A stretch of DNA of 64,000 bases. It comes from an uncultured Litoreibacter sp. GTDB lineage: Bacteria > Pseudomonadota > Alphaproteobacteria > Rhodobacterales > Rhodobacteraceae. Each line of letters begins with the position of its first letter. Position 1 is the first letter of the stretch. The position numbers and the translations under genes were made by a program. Below are positions 38,250 to 46,185 of the stretch, piece by piece. The notes beneath the pieces were generated by a model. It ran no database searches, was not told the origin of the DNA, and saw only the letters and a program-made list of their open reading frames with translations. The stretch spans positions 1,850,001 through 1,914,000 of the forward strand of contig CANLUY010000001.1 in the NCBI GenBank assembly GCA_947494435.1. Reading direction: 5' to 3'.

Positions 38250-38422
38250 TGCTGTGCCAGTTGATGAGAGCGCAGGACAGTTTGATGCGTAGGATTTGCA
38301 TATTTGCGGCAGAAAGAAGCGCGATGCCGTTTTCTGACTGTAAGGTGGAAAATTCGGCTTGAAGTGCCATCCTATTTCCGGTCCGCTGCATAAGACATAT
38401 GCTCAGCCAAGGGAGAAGGCGC

Positions 38423-39334
38423 ATGCCATTGCAGATGAATAGAGAGGTGTTCATCACCTGCGCCGTGACCGGTGGAGGAAGCACGCAAGATCGCAGTCCG
38501 CATGTTCCACGCTCGCCGCAGCAAATTGCGGACAGTGCAATTGAGGCTGCAAAAGCCGGAGCCGCAGTCGTGCACTGCCATGTGCGTGATCCTGAGACCG
38601 GCGTGGCGTCGCGCAAGTTGGAGTATTACCGAGAAGTCACGGACCGCATTCGTGCAGCAGACGTAGATGTCGTGCTGAATTTAACCGCTGGAATGGGGGG
38701 CGACATTGTCTTTGGCGATGTCGAAAACCCGATGGAGTTGGACGACGCAGGGACCGATATGGCAGGTGCGTCCGAGCGGGTGGCGCATGTGGCTGAGTGC
38801 TTGCCCGAGATTTGTACCCTTGATTGCGGAACAATGAATTTCGCTGAGGCCGATTATGTGATGACCAACACGCCCGGCATGCTAACGGCCATGGGCCGGA
38901 TGATGACGGAGCTGGGCGTGAAGCCCGAAATCGAAGCCTTTGATACGGGCCATCTTTGGTATGCCAAACAGCTTGTCGCAGATGGCGTGCTGGAACCTGA
39001 CGCTTTGGTTCAGTTGTGCATGGGGGTACCGTGGGGCGCGCCTGATGATCTGAACACGTTCATGGCTATGGTGAACAATGTGCCATCCGATTGGACCTTC
39101 TCAGCCTTTGGTTTGGGACGCTCGCAAATGCCGTATGTGGCAGCGTCTGTTTTGGCCGGTGGGAATGTGCGCGTCGGTCTTGAAGACAACCTGATGTTGG
39201 AGCGCGGCGTTCTGGCGACCAATGCGCAGCTCGTCGAAAAGGCCGTTGGGATCATCGAAAATCTGGGCGCGCGCGTGATCGGGCCGGACGAGGTGCGTAA
39301 GAAGTTGGGTTTGGTCAAGCGTGCGCCGAAATGA
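38423..39334 (+). CDS. BKACE enzyme, probable 3-dehydrocarnitine cleavage enzyme
   Basis: 303-residue DUF849/BKACE beta-keto acid cleavage enzyme. Motifs: VFITCAVTGGGSTQDRSPHV at the N-terminus (split motif), AAVVHCHVRDPETG with metal-binding His residues, and GGNVRVGLEDNLMLERG. With carnitine dehydrogenase two genes downstream, it most likely turns 3-dehydrocarnitine plus acetyl-CoA into betainyl-CoA and acetoacetate. ATG 38423 has GGGAGAAGG just before it. First gene of a four-gene operon. Confidence 0.9.
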   Translation: MPLQMNREVFITCAVTGGGSTQDRSPHVPRSPQQIADSAIEAAKAGAAVVHCHVRDPETGVASRKLEYYREVTDRIRAADVDVVLNLTAGMGGDIVFGDVENPMELDDAGTDMAGASERVAHVAECLPEICTLDCGTMNFAEADYVMTNTPGMLTAMGRMMTELGVKPEIEAFDTGHLWYAKQLVADGVLEPDALVQLCMGVPWGAPDDLNTFMAMVNNVPSDWTFSAFGLGRSQMPYVAASVLAGGNVRVGLEDNLMLERGVLATNAQLVEKAVGIIENLGARVIGPDEVRKKLGLVKRAPK

Positions 39335-39861
39335 GGGTCATTGCTGCAGCAATTCTAGTCGCTCTGACGGCCTGCAATCCTATTGACGTCGTTGCACCAA
39401 GCTATCGGGACACGAGCATTCCGATTACATCTAAGGCTTTGTTCTCGCCAGAGCGGTACGCGGGAACTTGGTATGAGATCGCACGATTTCCGGTCTCCTT
39501 CCAAACGGGCTGCACCGATGTGACAGCCACCTACACGCCGACGTCGGACGGTGGTTTGCAGGTTGTGAACACTTGCAAAGTCAATGGCATTGAAAAGCAG
39601 ATCGAGGGATTTGCTGATGTGGTGGGGCCCGGACGGCTGCGCGTCTCCTTCGAGACTGTGCCTTTCGTGAAAGCGCCATATTGGGTTCTCTGGGTGGATG
39701 AGGATTATCAGACTGCGGTGGTGGGTGTGCCATCCGGCCGTGCCGGATGGATTTTGAACAGGACGCCCGTTTTGCGGGCAGACAGGTTGAAAGCCGCGCG
39801 CGAAATTCTGGATTTCAACGGATATGACCTGAGCAAATTGCGCATGACGCCACACGGCTAG
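39331..39861 (+). CDS. Lipocalin family lipoprotein (Blc-like)
   Basis: 176 residues. A short signal with lipobox LTAC (Cys16) makes it a lipoprotein. The lipocalin signature RYAGTWYEIARFPVSFQTGC and the later DYQTAVVGVPSGRAGWILNR are clear. It is coupled to the BKACE gene by an ATGA overlap, which is unexpected for a Blc-type lipid carrier; it may only share the transcript, or may bind a substrate. Confidence 0.9.
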   Translation: MRVIAAAILVALTACNPIDVVAPSYRDTSIPITSKALFSPERYAGTWYEIARFPVSFQTGCTDVTATYTPTSDGGLQVVNTCKVNGIEKQIEGFADVVGPGRLRVSFETVPFVKAPYWVLWVDEDYQTAVVGVPSGRAGWILNRTPVLRADRLKAAREILDFNGYDLSKLRMTPHG

Positions 39862-39873
39862 AGGAGAGCGAAG

Positions 39874-41313
39874 ATGAGCATTGCTGCGATAATTGGCGGA
39901 GGTGTGATTGGCGGCGGCTGGGCTGCACGCTTCTTGTTGATGGGATGGAATGTGCGGGTCTTTGATCCTGATCCCGAAGCCGAACGCAAGATCAGTGAAG
40001 TCTTGGCGAATGCCCGACGGTCTTTGCCCGGCTTGTCGGATCGGGCAATGCCTGCTGAAGGCGCACTAAGCTTTCATTCAGAACTGGAAGAAGCCGTAAA
40101 AGGCGCGTCTTGGATTCAGGAAAGTGTGCCAGAGCGGTTAGAGCTGAAACACAAAGTCTATGCCGGTATCCAAGCGGCCTGTGACGCGGAAGCGGTGATC
40201 GGGTCTTCCACGTCCGGGTTCAAACCATCTGAGTTGCAAGACGAGGCCATGCGCCCGGGTCAGATCGTCGTCGCGCATCCCTTTAATCCGGTTTATCTGC
40301 TGCCTTTGGTGGAACTTGTCCCGTCGGATCAGTCCTCTCAAGACGTGGTGGAGCGCGCGAAGGGGACTTTGAAAGCGATCGGGATGTATCCACTACATGT
40401 CCGCAAAGAGATTGACGCCCATATCGCCGACCGTTTCCTCGAGGCTGTGTGGCGGGAGGCGCTTTGGCTGATCAAGGACGGGATTGCGACCACAGAAGAA
40501 ATCGACAACGCAATTCGCTACGGCTTTGGCTTGCGTTGGGGGCAGATGGGGCTGTTCGAGACCTATCGCATCGCAGGTGGCGAAGCCGGTATGGCGCATT
40601 TCATAGAACAGTTTGGACCTTGTCTGGCATGGCCTTGGACCAAGTTGATGGATGTGCCGGAATTGACGGATGAATTGGTACAAAAGATTGCAAGCCAATC
40701 AGATGCGCAATCGGGCGCGCATAGTATTCGCGACCTTGAACGGATCAGGGACAACAATCTTATCGCAATGATGCGCGCTTTAAAGGCGCAGGATTGGGGT
40801 GCGGGTGCGCTCTTGAATGCGTCGGAGCCTGAGCAAGCCGAGCCGTCTGAGTATGCTTCACCTATCCGGACTGTTGCACGCGCCGTGCCGCTCGACTGGA
40901 CAGACTATAACGGCCACATGAATGAGGCGCGGTATCTGCAGGCCTTTGGCGATGCCACGGACAGGTTCATGGAAATCGTGGGCTGTGATGCGGATTATAT
41001 TGCCTCGGGCGGCAGCTATTTCACGGCTGAAACCCATATCCGGCACCTCGATGAAGTGCACGCGGGCGCGAAGATCACGGTCGAGACCCAAGTTCTGCTG
41101 GGCGAAGGCAAGAAAATGCACCTGTTCCACCGGATGTTTGAAGGCGATAGGCTGCTTGCGACGGGGGAGCATATGCTGATCCATGTCTCGCTTGAGACCC
41201 GCAAAGCCTCTGTGCCAGCCGACCATATCGCGCAGAAGCTAGAGGCTATTGCCAAGGCACAAAGCAATTTGGATATTCCAGAGGGCGCAGGTGCGGGCAT
41301 CGGCAAAAGATGA
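39874..41313 (+). CDS. lcdH: L-carnitine dehydrogenase fused to a betainyl-CoA-type thioesterase
   Basis: 479 residues, two enzymes in one chain. Residues 1 to about 315 are a 3-hydroxyacyl-CoA-dehydrogenase-like carnitine 3-dehydrogenase (AAIIGGGVIGGGWAARFLLM; HPFNPVYLLPLVELVPSD). From about 328 a hotdog thioesterase follows (PLDWTDYNGHMNEARYLQAF). The fusion would oxidise carnitine to 3-dehydrocarnitine and hydrolyse the betainyl-CoA made by the BKACE enzyme, giving glycine betaine. Confidence 0.93.
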   Translation: MSIAAIIGGGVIGGGWAARFLLMGWNVRVFDPDPEAERKISEVLANARRSLPGLSDRAMPAEGALSFHSELEEAVKGASWIQESVPERLELKHKVYAGIQAACDAEAVIGSSTSGFKPSELQDEAMRPGQIVVAHPFNPVYLLPLVELVPSDQSSQDVVERAKGTLKAIGMYPLHVRKEIDAHIADRFLEAVWREALWLIKDGIATTEEIDNAIRYGFGLRWGQMGLFETYRIAGGEAGMAHFIEQFGPCLAWPWTKLMDVPELTDELVQKIASQSDAQSGAHSIRDLERIRDNNLIAMMRALKAQDWGAGALLNASEPEQAEPSEYASPIRTVARAVPLDWTDYNGHMNEARYLQAFGDATDRFMEIVGCDADYIASGGSYFTAETHIRHLDEVHAGAKITVETQVLLGEGKKMHLFHRMFEGDRLLATGEHMLIHVSLETRKASVPADHIAQKLEAIAKAQSNLDIPEGAGAGIGKR

Positions 41314-42065
41314 AGGTTCTGATCACGGCAGGCGGGTCAGGGATCGGGCTAGCGATGGGGCAGGCTTTTGAAGCCGCAGGCTATGCGGTTTGGGTTACAG
41401 ACGTGGATCAATCTGCCTTAGATGCGGTGCCAGCGACGTGGTGCAGGACATGTGTTGATGCCAGTGACGAGCCCGGCATGTCCGCGCTCTTTGAAACGCT
41501 GCGTGGCGAATGGGATGGCTTGGATGTCCTTTGCGCGAATGCGGGGATCGCGGGGCCTACTGCGCTTGTCGAAGATATCGCGTTGTCTGACTGGCAGCGC
41601 TGCGTGCAGGTAAATCTCGAAGGCGCATTCCTTGCCGCGAAATACGCAACACCTTTGATGAAACGCGCCAAAGCGGGCTGCATCACGATTACTTCGTCGA
41701 CGGCAGGGCAATACGGCTATCCGAACCGCGCACCTTATGCGGCGGCGAAATGGGGCATGATCGGCTTGATGAAAACCTTGGCTATGGAATTGGGTCCGTT
41801 CGGCGTGCGTGCAAATGCGATTTGCCCCGGTGCGGTAGACGGTCCGCGTATGGACGGTGTCATTGCGCGCGAGGCCCAAGCGAAAGGCATGACGCCTGAG
41901 GCGGTGCGAGACGGCTATGCCAAAGGCGTTTCGATGCAGGACTTTGTGCAAGCCTCCGACATCGCAGATATGGCTGTTTTTCTCGCCTCACCACAGGCGC
42001 GTATGGTGTCCGGTCAAGTGATTGCAGTCGACGGCCACACGGTGAATCCTGACCCGCAGGTCTAA
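41310..42065 (+). CDS. SDR oxidoreductase, probable 3-hydroxybutyrate dehydrogenase type
   Basis: 251 residues. Short-chain dehydrogenase with a TAGGSGIG cofactor loop, NAG motif (CANAGIAGP), the catalytic Ser in TSSTAGQYG and YAAAK (Tyr/Lys). It overlaps lcdH by ATGA. The pathway releases acetoacetate, so a 3-hydroxybutyrate dehydrogenase role is reasonable, but other substrates are possible. Confidence 0.85.
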   Translation: MKVLITAGGSGIGLAMGQAFEAAGYAVWVTDVDQSALDAVPATWCRTCVDASDEPGMSALFETLRGEWDGLDVLCANAGIAGPTALVEDIALSDWQRCVQVNLEGAFLAAKYATPLMKRAKAGCITITSSTAGQYGYPNRAPYAAAKWGMIGLMKTLAMELGPFGVRANAICPGAVDGPRMDGVIAREAQAKGMTPEAVRDGYAKGVSMQDFVQASDIADMAVFLASPQARMVSGQVIAVDGHTVNPDPQV

Positions 42066-42096
42066 AGTCCTCCGTAAATTCACAAGCCAACGTGGC

Positions 42097-43722
42097 TCAA
42101 AGCGACTTTGCCAATGTGCGGAGTTCGAATTTCTGGATCTTGCCGGTTGATGTCTTCGGTAGCTCTTGGAAGATCACCTGTTTCGGCGTCTTGAACCCAG
42201 CCAACTGCCCGCGGGCATGGGCAATCAATTCATCCGCATTCGCAGAAGCGCCCTCTTTCAGCTCTACAAACGCACAAGGCACCTCGCCCCATTTCTCATC
42301 CGGTTTTGCAACAACGGCGCAAAGATTGACATCTGGATGAGACATCAAAACTCCCTCCACTTCGACGCTTGAGACATTCTCTCCACCCGAGATAATGATA
42401 TCCTTCGCGCGATCAGCGATTTGGATATGTGTGTCCGGGTGCTGGATGGCGATGTCGCCGGAATGAAAATGCCCGCCTGCAAACGCCTCCGATGTGGCGT
42501 CAGGGTTTTTGAGATACCCTTTCATGACAGAATTGCCGCGCATGACAATCTCGCCCTGCGTTGCGCTATCCATCGGGACCTGCGCGTTGTTTTCATCGAC
42601 CACAGTCACATTCTCCATCATCGGAAAGGCAACACCTTGGCGCGATTTGAAAGCCGCTTTCTCAGCTTCATCCGCCCCGTCGAGATCAGTATCCCAGACG
42701 TTTTCCGTCACATGGCCATACGTTTCTGTTAGCCCATAAACATGGGTGATGTTGAAACCGAGCTGTTCGATCTTGGCGAGCGTTGCTGGCGCAGGTGGCG
42801 CGCCTGCTGTGTAGACTTCGACCGTATGATCGAACGGTTTGCGCGCACTGTCTTTTGCATTGACGATCATATTCAAGACAATCGGCGCCCCGCCGAAATG
42901 GGTGACCCCTTCGTCAGCAATTGCCGCATAGATTGCGTCCGCCGTGATGTCGCGACAGCAATGCACAGTTCCGCCTAGAACGGGCATCATCCACGTATGG
43001 TTCCACCCGTTGCAGTGAAAAAGTGGCACAATCGCGAGAAACTTTGGATAAAGCTGCATCCGCCACGAAATGACAGTTCCCATCGTCATCAGATAGGCAC
43101 CACGGTGATGATACACGACGCCCTTCGGCCGCCCGGTCGTGCCAGAGGTGTAATTCAGCGCGAGGCTTTCCCATTCGTCGTCTGGCATGACCCACGCAAA
43201 GTCGGGATCGCCGCCATTCAACACGTCCTCATATTCCGGAAAACGACCTGTCGCAGGGAAGCCGCCTTGCGCATCCGCAACTTCGATGATCTCCGGGCCG
43301 TCGCCGGTGCAGGCCTCTTTCGCGGCTTCCGCCAAAGGCAAAAACTGAGTGTCACACAGTACGATCTTTGCCTCGCCGTGATCGAAGATATAGGCCACGG
43401 TCCCCGTATCTAGCCGCGTGTTGATTGTGTTGAGCACGGCACCACAGGCTGGCACGCCGAAATGTGCTTCTGCTTGTGCAGGCAGGTTCGGGATCAAGGT
43501 CGCAACAACATCGCCGGGCTTGATCCCGCGTTGGTGTAACGCCGACGCCAATTGCGACACGCGCGCATGATATTGCGCATAGGAATATCGCCGATTGCCG
43601 TAGACCAACGCTTCGCGGTTCTTAAAGACCGATTTAGCACGGTTCAGGTGCGACAGTGGCGTAAGCGGTACATAATTCGCGGCGCATTTGTCCAAGCCAC
43701 GTTCATCTGCCAACCAACCCAT
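42097..43722 (-). CDS. Acyl-CoA synthetase (AMP-forming; DmdB/fatty-acyl type)
   Basis: 541 residues from ATG 43722, with GGGAGG just before it. ATP-dependent CoA ligase: ALNYTSGTTGRPKGVVYHHRG is the P-loop motif (in part), VYGLTETYGHVTENVWD, and RAKDIIISGGENVSSVEVEG with the C-terminal Lys in KTSTGKIQKFELR. The start MGWLADERGLDKCAANYVPL matches roseobacter ligases annotated as methylmercaptopropionyl-CoA (DmdB) or medium-chain acyl-CoA ligases; I cannot decide. Divergent from the EamA gene. Confidence 0.9.
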   Translation of the reverse strand: MGWLADERGLDKCAANYVPLTPLSHLNRAKSVFKNREALVYGNRRYSYAQYHARVSQLASALHQRGIKPGDVVATLIPNLPAQAEAHFGVPACGAVLNTINTRLDTGTVAYIFDHGEAKIVLCDTQFLPLAEAAKEACTGDGPEIIEVADAQGGFPATGRFPEYEDVLNGGDPDFAWVMPDDEWESLALNYTSGTTGRPKGVVYHHRGAYLMTMGTVISWRMQLYPKFLAIVPLFHCNGWNHTWMMPVLGGTVHCCRDITADAIYAAIADEGVTHFGGAPIVLNMIVNAKDSARKPFDHTVEVYTAGAPPAPATLAKIEQLGFNITHVYGLTETYGHVTENVWDTDLDGADEAEKAAFKSRQGVAFPMMENVTVVDENNAQVPMDSATQGEIVMRGNSVMKGYLKNPDATSEAFAGGHFHSGDIAIQHPDTHIQIADRAKDIIISGGENVSSVEVEGVLMSHPDVNLCAVVAKPDEKWGEVPCAFVELKEGASANADELIAHARGQLAGFKTPKQVIFQELPKTSTGKIQKFELRTLAKSL

Positions 43723-43805
43723 TTCGAACCTCCCAAGACGCAATTCGATGGACAGAGTTATTGCAGAAATGTCAGACAATTTGGAAGAGGGAAAACGAGG
43801 CAGCC

Positions 43806-44714
43806 ATGTTAGCATCCAAGACAGCGCAAGCAGCGCTTTGCGCGATCACTGGCATGGCCTTGCTGGGCTTCATCGACAATTTCGTGAAACTCATGGCGCA
43901 AGACATCGGGCTGTGGCAATTCCACTTCGCACGCTCGCTGATCATCCTAACCATCATCGGCGCATTCTCCTTCGCGTTGGGATGGACTGTCAGGCCCAAA
44001 AACTTCGGCGCTGTCGCGTTTCGAAGCTTTTTCTCTGCCTCAGCGATGATTTTCTACTTTGGAGCCGTCGCCGCGCTCCCAATTGCTCAAGTCGGCGCTG
44101 GACTGTTCACCGCCCCCATCTTTGTCCTGATTATTTCGGCTGCGTTTTATGGCGTCGCGATTGGCCCGTGGCGCATCATTGCCGTCGGCCTCGGGTTTCT
44201 GGGCGTTTTGCTTCTGCTCAGACCGGACGCAGGGTCGTTCAACACGACCTCACTCATACCGATCTTTGCGGGTCTTCTGTATGGATACGGTGCAGTCTGC
44301 ACTCGAATGTACTGCGCAGAAGAAAGCACGATAACCATGGTAACGGGCTTCTTTGGTGTCCTTGGCTTGTGGGGAGCGGGCGGTTTGATCTGGTTTGCCG
44401 TAAGCGGAATGCCGACCGATCCAATTCAAGACGGCTTCTTCGCAACAGGCTGGCAGCCATGGACGCAAAATGCCGTCTTTTGGACCGTCGCACAGGCGGT
44501 GATCTCGGTCATTGGGCTTGGCCTCATCACACGGGCTTATCTTCTTGCAGACGCCAGTCACGTTGCGGTGTTCGAATACTCTTTTCTGATCTCTGCAGGC
44601 TTCTGGTCCTATATTTTATGGGATGAGTTGCCCGATGCGATTGGTCTGATCGGTATTGCGTTGATCGTGGCCGCTGGCGCAGTCATAATCTTGAGAACAA
44701 GAGAACCCGCATGA
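43806..44714 (+). CDS. DMT/EamA family transporter
   Basis: 302 residues, ten predicted helices, two EamA repeats. ATG 43806 has GAGG five bases before it; the longer frame at 43761 lies over the divergent promoter. Substrate unknown, often metabolite export. Its last codon overlaps the sulfotransferase start. Confidence 0.88.
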   Translation: MLASKTAQAALCAITGMALLGFIDNFVKLMAQDIGLWQFHFARSLIILTIIGAFSFALGWTVRPKNFGAVAFRSFFSASAMIFYFGAVAALPIAQVGAGLFTAPIFVLIISAAFYGVAIGPWRIIAVGLGFLGVLLLLRPDAGSFNTTSLIPIFAGLLYGYGAVCTRMYCAEESTITMVTGFFGVLGLWGAGGLIWFAVSGMPTDPIQDGFFATGWQPWTQNAVFWTVAQAVISVIGLGLITRAYLLADASHVAVFEYSFLISAGFWSYILWDELPDAIGLIGIALIVAAGAVIILRTREPA

Positions 44715-45364
44715 TCTATTCGCGCAAACACGGCTATATCTTCATCCACATACCCAAAACTGGCGGGACATCCATGGCGCTGGCTTTGGAAAACCGTGCG
44801 GCCAAAGATGACATCATGCTGGGCGATACGCCCAAGGCCATCAAACGCCGAACCCGAGTGAAAGACGTCGCTGCTGCTGGCAGACTTTGGAAACATTCCA
44901 CCTTGTTTGACATTGACGGGCTCGTCACCACTGAAGAGGTCGAAGCGGCGAAAGTTTTCACCATGGTGCGCAATCCATGGGATCGCATGGTCAGTTATTA
45001 CCATTGGTTGCAAAGCCAGAATTTCTATCACGAGGCTGTTCGTATCGCGAAACACGCCTCTTTCAGTGAGTTCCTCAACCACCCTCACACGCGGACCACG
45101 TTCAAATCGAACCCATATGGCCGCTATGTGACCGGCGTCGGCGGGCAAGAGCGGTGTGATTTGTTCGTCCGATTGGAACATTTGGACGAAGACCTGCCAA
45201 AACTCGAAACTCTGATTGATCTCAAACTTACGCCTTTTCCGCATGAGAACAGCTCAGCACGCGGTGATGCGTTTCAGGGATATTATTCCTTAGCAGATCG
45301 TAAGCTCGTCAAGGAAATCGCGCAGCAGGATATCGAACGCTTTGGATACGAGTTCGATCCATAG
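44711..45364 (+). CDS. Sulfotransferase family 2-like protein
   Basis: 217 residues. The PAPS-binding loop is IHIPKTGGTSMALAL and the 3'-phosphate-binding segment is TMVRNPWDRMVSYYHWL. Such enzymes sulfate carbohydrates or lipids. It is coupled by ATGA to the EamA transporter, so it may act on a shared metabolite; that is inference only. Confidence 0.88.
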   Translation: MIYSRKHGYIFIHIPKTGGTSMALALENRAAKDDIMLGDTPKAIKRRTRVKDVAAAGRLWKHSTLFDIDGLVTTEEVEAAKVFTMVRNPWDRMVSYYHWLQSQNFYHEAVRIAKHASFSEFLNHPHTRTTFKSNPYGRYVTGVGGQERCDLFVRLEHLDEDLPKLETLIDLKLTPFPHENSSARGDAFQGYYSLADRKLVKEIAQQDIERFGYEFDP

Positions 45365-45484
45365 GTTCATTCTGATTGTTCTAAATTTGGACACAATTGC
45401 CTTGAAATGACCTTTTTGCTGTCGAAGCAGGGGCATGTTCACTGACCAGAAAGGTCCCATCGAAGATAACGACAGGTGGGACTG

Positions 45485-46102
45485 ATGTTTTTCAAATCGA
45501 ATCGTAAGATGAGCGAAGGCGCTGAGCCTTTAGTGCTGAATGTTGCACCCGTTCCCGGCTTCTTTGCCGGTACGGAAGTGGCAACACGCTACGCTTGGAC
45601 AAAGGTAGAAGAGCTGAAAGTCGGCGACAGTGTCCTGACCGCCGAGAATGGCGAACAGATGATTATGGGGATCGAGCGTGGAACGCTCAGCGTCTCCGCC
45701 CATGCCGCAGCGGCAGGCCAGTGGCCTCTGCTGGTGCCTGAAGGTGCGTTGGGTAATGAAAAACCTCTTATGCTCTCCCCTGGTATGAAGATCGTAATAG
45801 AAGACGAGGTTGCTGGCGCGTTGTTTGGGCAGAACTGTGTTTCCGTCCGCGCTGAAAACTTAATCGGTTACCGCGGGATTGCCCGCGCACGTGTCGAAAA
45901 GGCTCTGAAACACGTCACGCTGGTTTTTGATAAGCCGCAGACAGTGGTGGCCGAAGGCGGCCTGTTCTTCGATGTGCCAGACGCCAAAGGCGTGAGTAAT
46001 TTCCTACCTCTGAACGACCGTCAATCCCGCCTCCTGCTCCGGCAGATGGCGCATGCTGACCGCGACAAACGCGGCCGCAAAGTTGCATCCGGCTGGATCT
46101 GA
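45485..46102 (+). CDS. Hint (Hedgehog/intein)-domain protein
   Basis: 205 residues. The core FFAGTEVATRYAWTKVEELKVGDSVLTAENGEQ (quoted in part) resembles the Hint_2 domains common in roseobacters, which usually start with a Cys after the FxAGT segment. Here no catalytic Cys precedes TEVATRY, so self-splicing is unlikely. GRGLAR-type C-terminal residues are absent. Function unknown. Confidence 0.7.
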   Translation: MFFKSNRKMSEGAEPLVLNVAPVPGFFAGTEVATRYAWTKVEELKVGDSVLTAENGEQMIMGIERGTLSVSAHAAAAGQWPLLVPEGALGNEKPLMLSPGMKIVIEDEVAGALFGQNCVSVRAENLIGYRGIARARVEKALKHVTLVFDKPQTVVAEGGLFFDVPDAKGVSNFLPLNDRQSRLLLRQMAHADRDKRGRKVASGWI

Positions 46103-46128
46103 CCTCTCCTCTGACATCCCTCCAAAGC

Positions 46129-46158
46129 AAAAAAGGCCCGGTTCATTGACCGGGCCTT
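46129..46158 (-). terminator. Intrinsic terminator of the beta-oxidation operon
   Basis: AAGGCCCGGT, loop, ACCGGGCCTT followed by a total of six T on the minus strand. It lies just after fadJ. On the plus strand the T run is poor (TTCGCTTGTTTT), so it acts mainly for the minus strand, perhaps weakly for the convergent Hint gene. Confidence 0.9.
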
Positions 46159-46185
46159 CGCTTGTTTTCTCAGTTGTTTCTCAGC

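Noticed and set aside
42097-43722. Acyl-CoA ligase named firmly as DmdB
   Set aside because: The N-terminus resembles DmdB, but fatty-acyl ligases of this group look alike and no dmdA or dmdD gene is beside it.
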